From Bacteroidota bacterium (GTDB lineage Bacteria > Bacteroidota > Bacteroidia > Chitinophagales > Chitinophagaceae), in NCBI GenBank assembly GCA_023386395.1, contig JAEWJV010000131.1:1-10074 (forward strand): DNA of 10,074 nucleotides, read 5' to 3'. Positions 7,181-10,074 of this stretch are shown here, piece after piece (the stretch's first letter is position 1; every line of letters starts with the position of its first letter). Position numbers and translations under genes: made by a program. The notes under the pieces are model-generated. The model saw nothing but the letters and a program-made list of their open reading frames with translations. It was not told the DNA's origin and did not search any database.

Positions 7181-8878
7181 ATGCAAAAGCGATGGAACAT
7201 ATTACCCTTTGATGAAACTGCAACGCTTCAACTGCAGCAGGCACTTCGCATAAATAAAACAATCTGTAAAATTCTTGTGCAGCGCGGCATCGACACCTAT
7301 GATAAAGCACATGATTTTTTTCGCCCACAGCTTGGTCAACTGCATGATCCATGGCTGATGAAAGACATGCTGAAAGCAGTAACCCGCATTATTGCAGCCA
7401 TTAGCAATAACGAAAAAATCCTGGTTTTCGGCGATTATGATGTGGACGGGACCACTTCCGTTGCCTGCATGTACCAGTTTTTAAAATCAATATACCCTCA
7501 GGTTGCTTATTACATTCCACATCGTTATAAGGAGGGTTATGGAATATCGAAAGCAGGTATTGACTTCGCTTATGAAAATAATTTCTCTTTGATTATTGCG
7601 CTTGACTGCGGTATAAAATCTGCGGCGCTCATTAATTATGCAAAACAGCTTAACATTGATTTTGTTATTTGCGATCACCATTTGCCCGACGAAATAATTC
7701 CCGATGCGGTTGCGGTGCTCGATCCAAAACAAAAAGACTGCAATTATCCCTATAAGGAATTATGCGGCTGCGGTGTTGGGTTCAAATTAATGCAGGCTTT
7801 AAGTGATGAGTTAGGCCTGCTTCCGGAATATTACCTGAAATATATTGATTTGGTTGCCGTAGCAATAGCTGCTGATATTGTTCCTATAGATGGCGAAAAC
7901 CGCATTCTTGCATTTCACGGATTAATGAAAGTAAATGAAAATCCCTCCGTGAGTTTAAAAGCCTTGCTTTCACTGGCGGGAATGCAAAAAAAAGTGCATA
8001 TAAACAGCCTTGTATTTATTGTGGCGCCCCGCATAAATGCAGCCGGCAGAATGGACGATGCAAAAAAGGCTGTGCAATTATTTATTGAAGAAGATTATGA
8101 TAAGGCGATGGAATACGCCGAATTGCTGCACAACGATAATACAGAACGAAAGGAGGCCGACAGCAATATTACAGATGAGGCTCTAAGCTTAATTGAAAAC
8201 GATGAAATATTAAAACAACGTAAAACAACCGTTCTTTATAAAGAACACTGGCACAAAGGCGTGGTAGGTATTGTTGCCTCAAGATTAATTGAAAATTATT
8301 ACAGGCCTACCATTGTGCTTACAAAAAGCGGCGACATTATTGCCGGTAGCGCCCGCAGTGTGCCGGGGTTCAATTTATATGAGGCTATTCATGCATGCAG
8401 GGAACACCTGCTCGGTTATGGCGGCCATTTTGCTGCTGCAGGCTTATCAATGCTGGAAGATGAATTGCCTGGGTTTATTGACAGTTTTGAGAAGGTTGTA
8501 TCTCAAACTATTGCAGAAGAATTATTGATACCAGAAATTGTAATTGATGCAGAGCTTTCTTTTAATGAAATCAATTTTACTTTTTTAAATATAATCGACC
8601 AGATGGAGCCTTTTGGGCCTGGTAACATGCGCCCCGTTTTTATCACCCGTAATGTGAAAAATACCGGTTACTCAAAACTGGTGAAGGAAACTCATGTGCG
8701 GTTTGTATTACAGCAGCACGATAAAGTATTAACCGGCATTGGGTTTAATATGGCTGAAAAATTTGCTTTGCTGGAATTAAACCTGCCGCTTGATGTAGTT
8801 TACACATTAGATATTAATGAGTGGAACGGCGAAAGAATGATACAAATGAAGATGATCGATTTTAAGTTGTCGGCATAA
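7181..8878 (+). CDS. recJ: Single-stranded-DNA-specific exonuclease RecJ
   Basis: This 565-residue cytoplasmic DHH-family nuclease digests single-stranded DNA 5' to 3'. It takes part in RecF-pathway recombination, mismatch repair and base excision repair, using Mn or Mg ions. The DHH core is complete: FGDYDVDG at 83-90 (D85, D87, D89), LDCG at 141-144 with D142, and CDHHLPDE at 164-171 with D165, H166 and H167. PRINAAGRMDDA at 283-294 follows, then the DHHA1 domain with HKGVVGIVASRL at 358-369, GSARS at 389-393 and YGGHFAAAG at 413-421. A C-terminal OB-like region follows (about 440-565). Length is normal for RecJ and no catalytic residue is missing. The ATG lies 10 bases after the polyprenyl synthase stop without Shine-Dalgarno, so co-transcription is likely. 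The pairing probably reflects gene order rather than a shared pathway. Confidence 0.97.
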   Translation: MQKRWNILPFDETATLQLQQALRINKTICKILVQRGIDTYDKAHDFFRPQLGQLHDPWLMKDMLKAVTRIIAAISNNEKILVFGDYDVDGTTSVACMYQFLKSIYPQVAYYIPHRYKEGYGISKAGIDFAYENNFSLIIALDCGIKSAALINYAKQLNIDFVICDHHLPDEIIPDAVAVLDPKQKDCNYPYKELCGCGVGFKLMQALSDELGLLPEYYLKYIDLVAVAIAADIVPIDGENRILAFHGLMKVNENPSVSLKALLSLAGMQKKVHINSLVFIVAPRINAAGRMDDAKKAVQLFIEEDYDKAMEYAELLHNDNTERKEADSNITDEALSLIENDEILKQRKTTVLYKEHWHKGVVGIVASRLIENYYRPTIVLTKSGDIIAGSARSVPGFNLYEAIHACREHLLGYGGHFAAAGLSMLEDELPGFIDSFEKVVSQTIAEELLIPEIVIDAELSFNEINFTFLNIIDQMEPFGPGNMRPVFITRNVKNTGYSKLVKETHVRFVLQQHDKVLTGIGFNMAEKFALLELNLPLDVVYTLDINEWNGERMIQMKMIDFKLSA

Positions 8879-8905
8879 TTCTTATTGCCCAAATATTTTT
8901 TGCTT

Positions 8906-9967
8906 ATGATGAAAGTTGTACATATAACGGAAGCCTTTGAGGGCGGGGTAATAGAATTTTTACGATGCCTTACCAATAGCACGCCTGATATTGAACATAC
9001 TATAATTTATGGCCGTCATCATTTTTTTGAAAAAGCGCACAAATCATTTCCGGCTGGTGTGAAGTTTATAGCATGGCCCGATGTAAATACTAAAATCTCC
9101 CCCCGTAGCGATATAAAAGCCTTAAGGCATTTAATTAAAATTTTAAAAGATTTACAGCAGGTTAATATTATTCATCTTCATTCTGCAAAAGCCGGTATTC
9201 TTGGTCGGATTGCCGCCAGGCGTACAGGCCATAAAAAGGTGATTTATGCGCCGCATGGGGCAACCTTCTTACGTAAAGATGTTTCAGCATTGGCGCGAAC
9301 CGCTTTTGCCACCATTGAAAAAGCAGTAAGTATTTTTCCTGCCAAAGTAGTTGGCGTTTCAAGATCAGAGGCGGATGCCTATCGCCGCCTCGGCATTCGG
9401 GCAAGCCATGTGAACAACGGGAAGTTTTTTCCCGCGACACCTGAAAAAAAATTGCCCGGAGATATATTCACAATTGTAACTACAGGCCGTGCCATGCGGC
9501 AAAAGAATCCTGCTTTATATAACACAATCGCATCGGCATTTACGGATAACAAAAAAATTCAGTTTATATGGATAGGAGATGGCGATGAGCGCCATTTTCT
9601 TTCATCGCCTAACATAAAAATAACAGGCTGGGTTGACAGGCCTGAAGTTGAAAATAATCTTCGCAACGCGGATCTCTATATTTCAACGGCATTATGGGAA
9701 GGCCTTTCTTATGCTGTGCTGGAAGCTATGAGCATGCGGCTTCCGCTCTTACTTACCAATTGCCCCGGCAATAATGATCTTGTAGAGAACAGCATTAACG
9801 GGTTTCTATATAATTATCCAGCGCAGGCTATAGATTTTATCAACCAGTATTTTAATAATCCTAAATTATTACAGGCGCACGGCGAAGCTTCATACAGTAT
9901 GTTGCAATCAAATTTCAGCGTGGAGCAAATGGCGCAGGGCTACCGGCAGGTGTATGCTTCCATGTAA
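8906..9967 (+). CDS. Glycosyltransferase, GT4 family (GT-B fold)
   Basis: This 353-residue protein is a retaining GT-B glycosyltransferase of the kind that moves a nucleotide-sugar residue onto lipid-linked or surface glycans at the inner face of the membrane. The N-terminal acceptor domain begins MMKVVHITEAFEGGVIEFL, with the glycine-rich loop at 13-14, and includes HLHSAKAGILGR and the PHG segment. The C-terminal donor domain carries the E-x7-E motif with E265 and E273 (EGLSYAVLE), which binds the sugar nucleotide. No transmembrane segment is apparent. The frame is open from a TTG at 8885, but two adjacent ATGs at 8906 and 8909 fit the family start better; 8906 is chosen and 8909 is equally plausible. 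It follows recJ by 27 bases and probably ends the operon. Sugar and acceptor are unknown; exopolysaccharide or lipopolysaccharide synthesis is likely but inferred. Confidence 0.88.
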   Translation: MMKVVHITEAFEGGVIEFLRCLTNSTPDIEHTIIYGRHHFFEKAHKSFPAGVKFIAWPDVNTKISPRSDIKALRHLIKILKDLQQVNIIHLHSAKAGILGRIAARRTGHKKVIYAPHGATFLRKDVSALARTAFATIEKAVSIFPAKVVGVSRSEADAYRRLGIRASHVNNGKFFPATPEKKLPGDIFTIVTTGRAMRQKNPALYNTIASAFTDNKKIQFIWIGDGDERHFLSSPNIKITGWVDRPEVENNLRNADLYISTALWEGLSYAVLEAMSMRLPLLLTNCPGNNDLVENSINGFLYNYPAQAIDFINQYFNNPKLLQAHGEASYSMLQSNFSVEQMAQGYRQVYASM

Positions 9968-10023
9968 ACTAAAAGTTTATTCACGGCAATGCCATTGCAT
10001 CGGAATAAATGCCGGATCATCGT

Positions 10024-10074
10024 TTATACAATACAATTAACTTCTTCATTATTTATAACGACGCAGGCTTCAAA
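10024..10074 (-). CDS. Possible C-terminal end of an unidentified convergent gene
   Basis: Read on the minus strand from the right edge, one frame stays open for 16 codons and ends FEACVVINNEEVNCIV at TAA (complement of 10024-10026). The composition looks protein-like but is too short to identify or to distinguish from chance. A competing plus-strand frame from the ATG at 9989 (starting MPLHRNKCRIIVYTIQ) is also open to the window edge. Only the sequence to the right can decide. No terminator with a T run was found in 9968-10023. Confidence 0.22.
   Translation of the reverse strand, partial: FEACVVINNEEVNCIV

Noticed and set aside
8289..8528. 79-codon frame inside recJ
   Set aside because: It overlaps the DHHA1 coding region of recJ in another frame; recJ motifs fully explain the sequence.
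8895..8902. Possible promoter box (attttttg) just ahead of the glycosyltransferase
   Set aside because: The TA of TAnnTTTG is missing and it would lie only 3 bases before the ATG at 8906.
9977..10036. Minus-strand stretch reading DPAFIPMQWHCRE then stop, looking like a protein end
   Set aside because: Stop codons lie immediately upstream in the same frame (at 10037-10039 and beyond), leaving fewer than 20 codons.
1..10074. Search for tRNA, rRNA, CRISPR array, insertion sequence, integration site or defence genes
   Set aside because: No cloverleaf-like sequence, regular spaced repeat, transposase frame or terminal inverted repeat was seen by eye; the few hairpins present fit transcription terminators.

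Overview
The window looks like ordinary chromosomal housekeeping sequence from a member of the Bacteroidota, most likely the Chitinophagaceae or a close relative. Four things point there. Almost no start codon has a Shine-Dalgarno sequence. The clearest promoter has the Bacteroidota-type layout TTTG-N19-TAnnTTTG (upstream of the OmpA-family gene). A TonB-dependent receptor tail sits at the left edge. The OmpA-family protein carries thrombospondin type 3 calcium repeats before a divergent OmpA domain. The family-level placement rests on recollection of protein style, not on a search.

Layout, left to right. Positions 1-232 hold the last strand region of a TonB-dependent outer-membrane receptor, closed by a strong intrinsic terminator. 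Two plus-strand genes follow: a short pterin-4a-carbinolamine dehydratase (369-614) and an acetyl-CoA hydrolase/CoA-transferase family enzyme (790-2076). The minus strand then carries fusA (elongation factor G, 4299 to 2149) and an OmpA-family outer-membrane protein (6011 to 4467), each with its own promoter signal and its own terminator hairpin. From about 6180 a plus-strand group starts divergently from the ompA-like gene: a long-chain polyprenyl diphosphate synthase, recJ and a GT4 glycosyltransferase. These are separated by 10 and 27 bases and probably form one transcription unit. The last 107 bases hold no gene that can be called with confidence.

The genes serve separate functions: nutrient uptake, pterin recycling, CoA-thioester metabolism, translation, envelope anchoring, quinone or lipid-carrier side-chain synthesis, DNA repair and glycan assembly. 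No defence system, mobile element, RNA gene or CRISPR array was found, and no undescribed multi-gene system is evident. The points most worth a second look are the OmpA-like domain, which lacks both residues that normally bind diaminopimelate, and a fusA gene standing alone as its own transcription unit rather than behind rpsL-rpsG.
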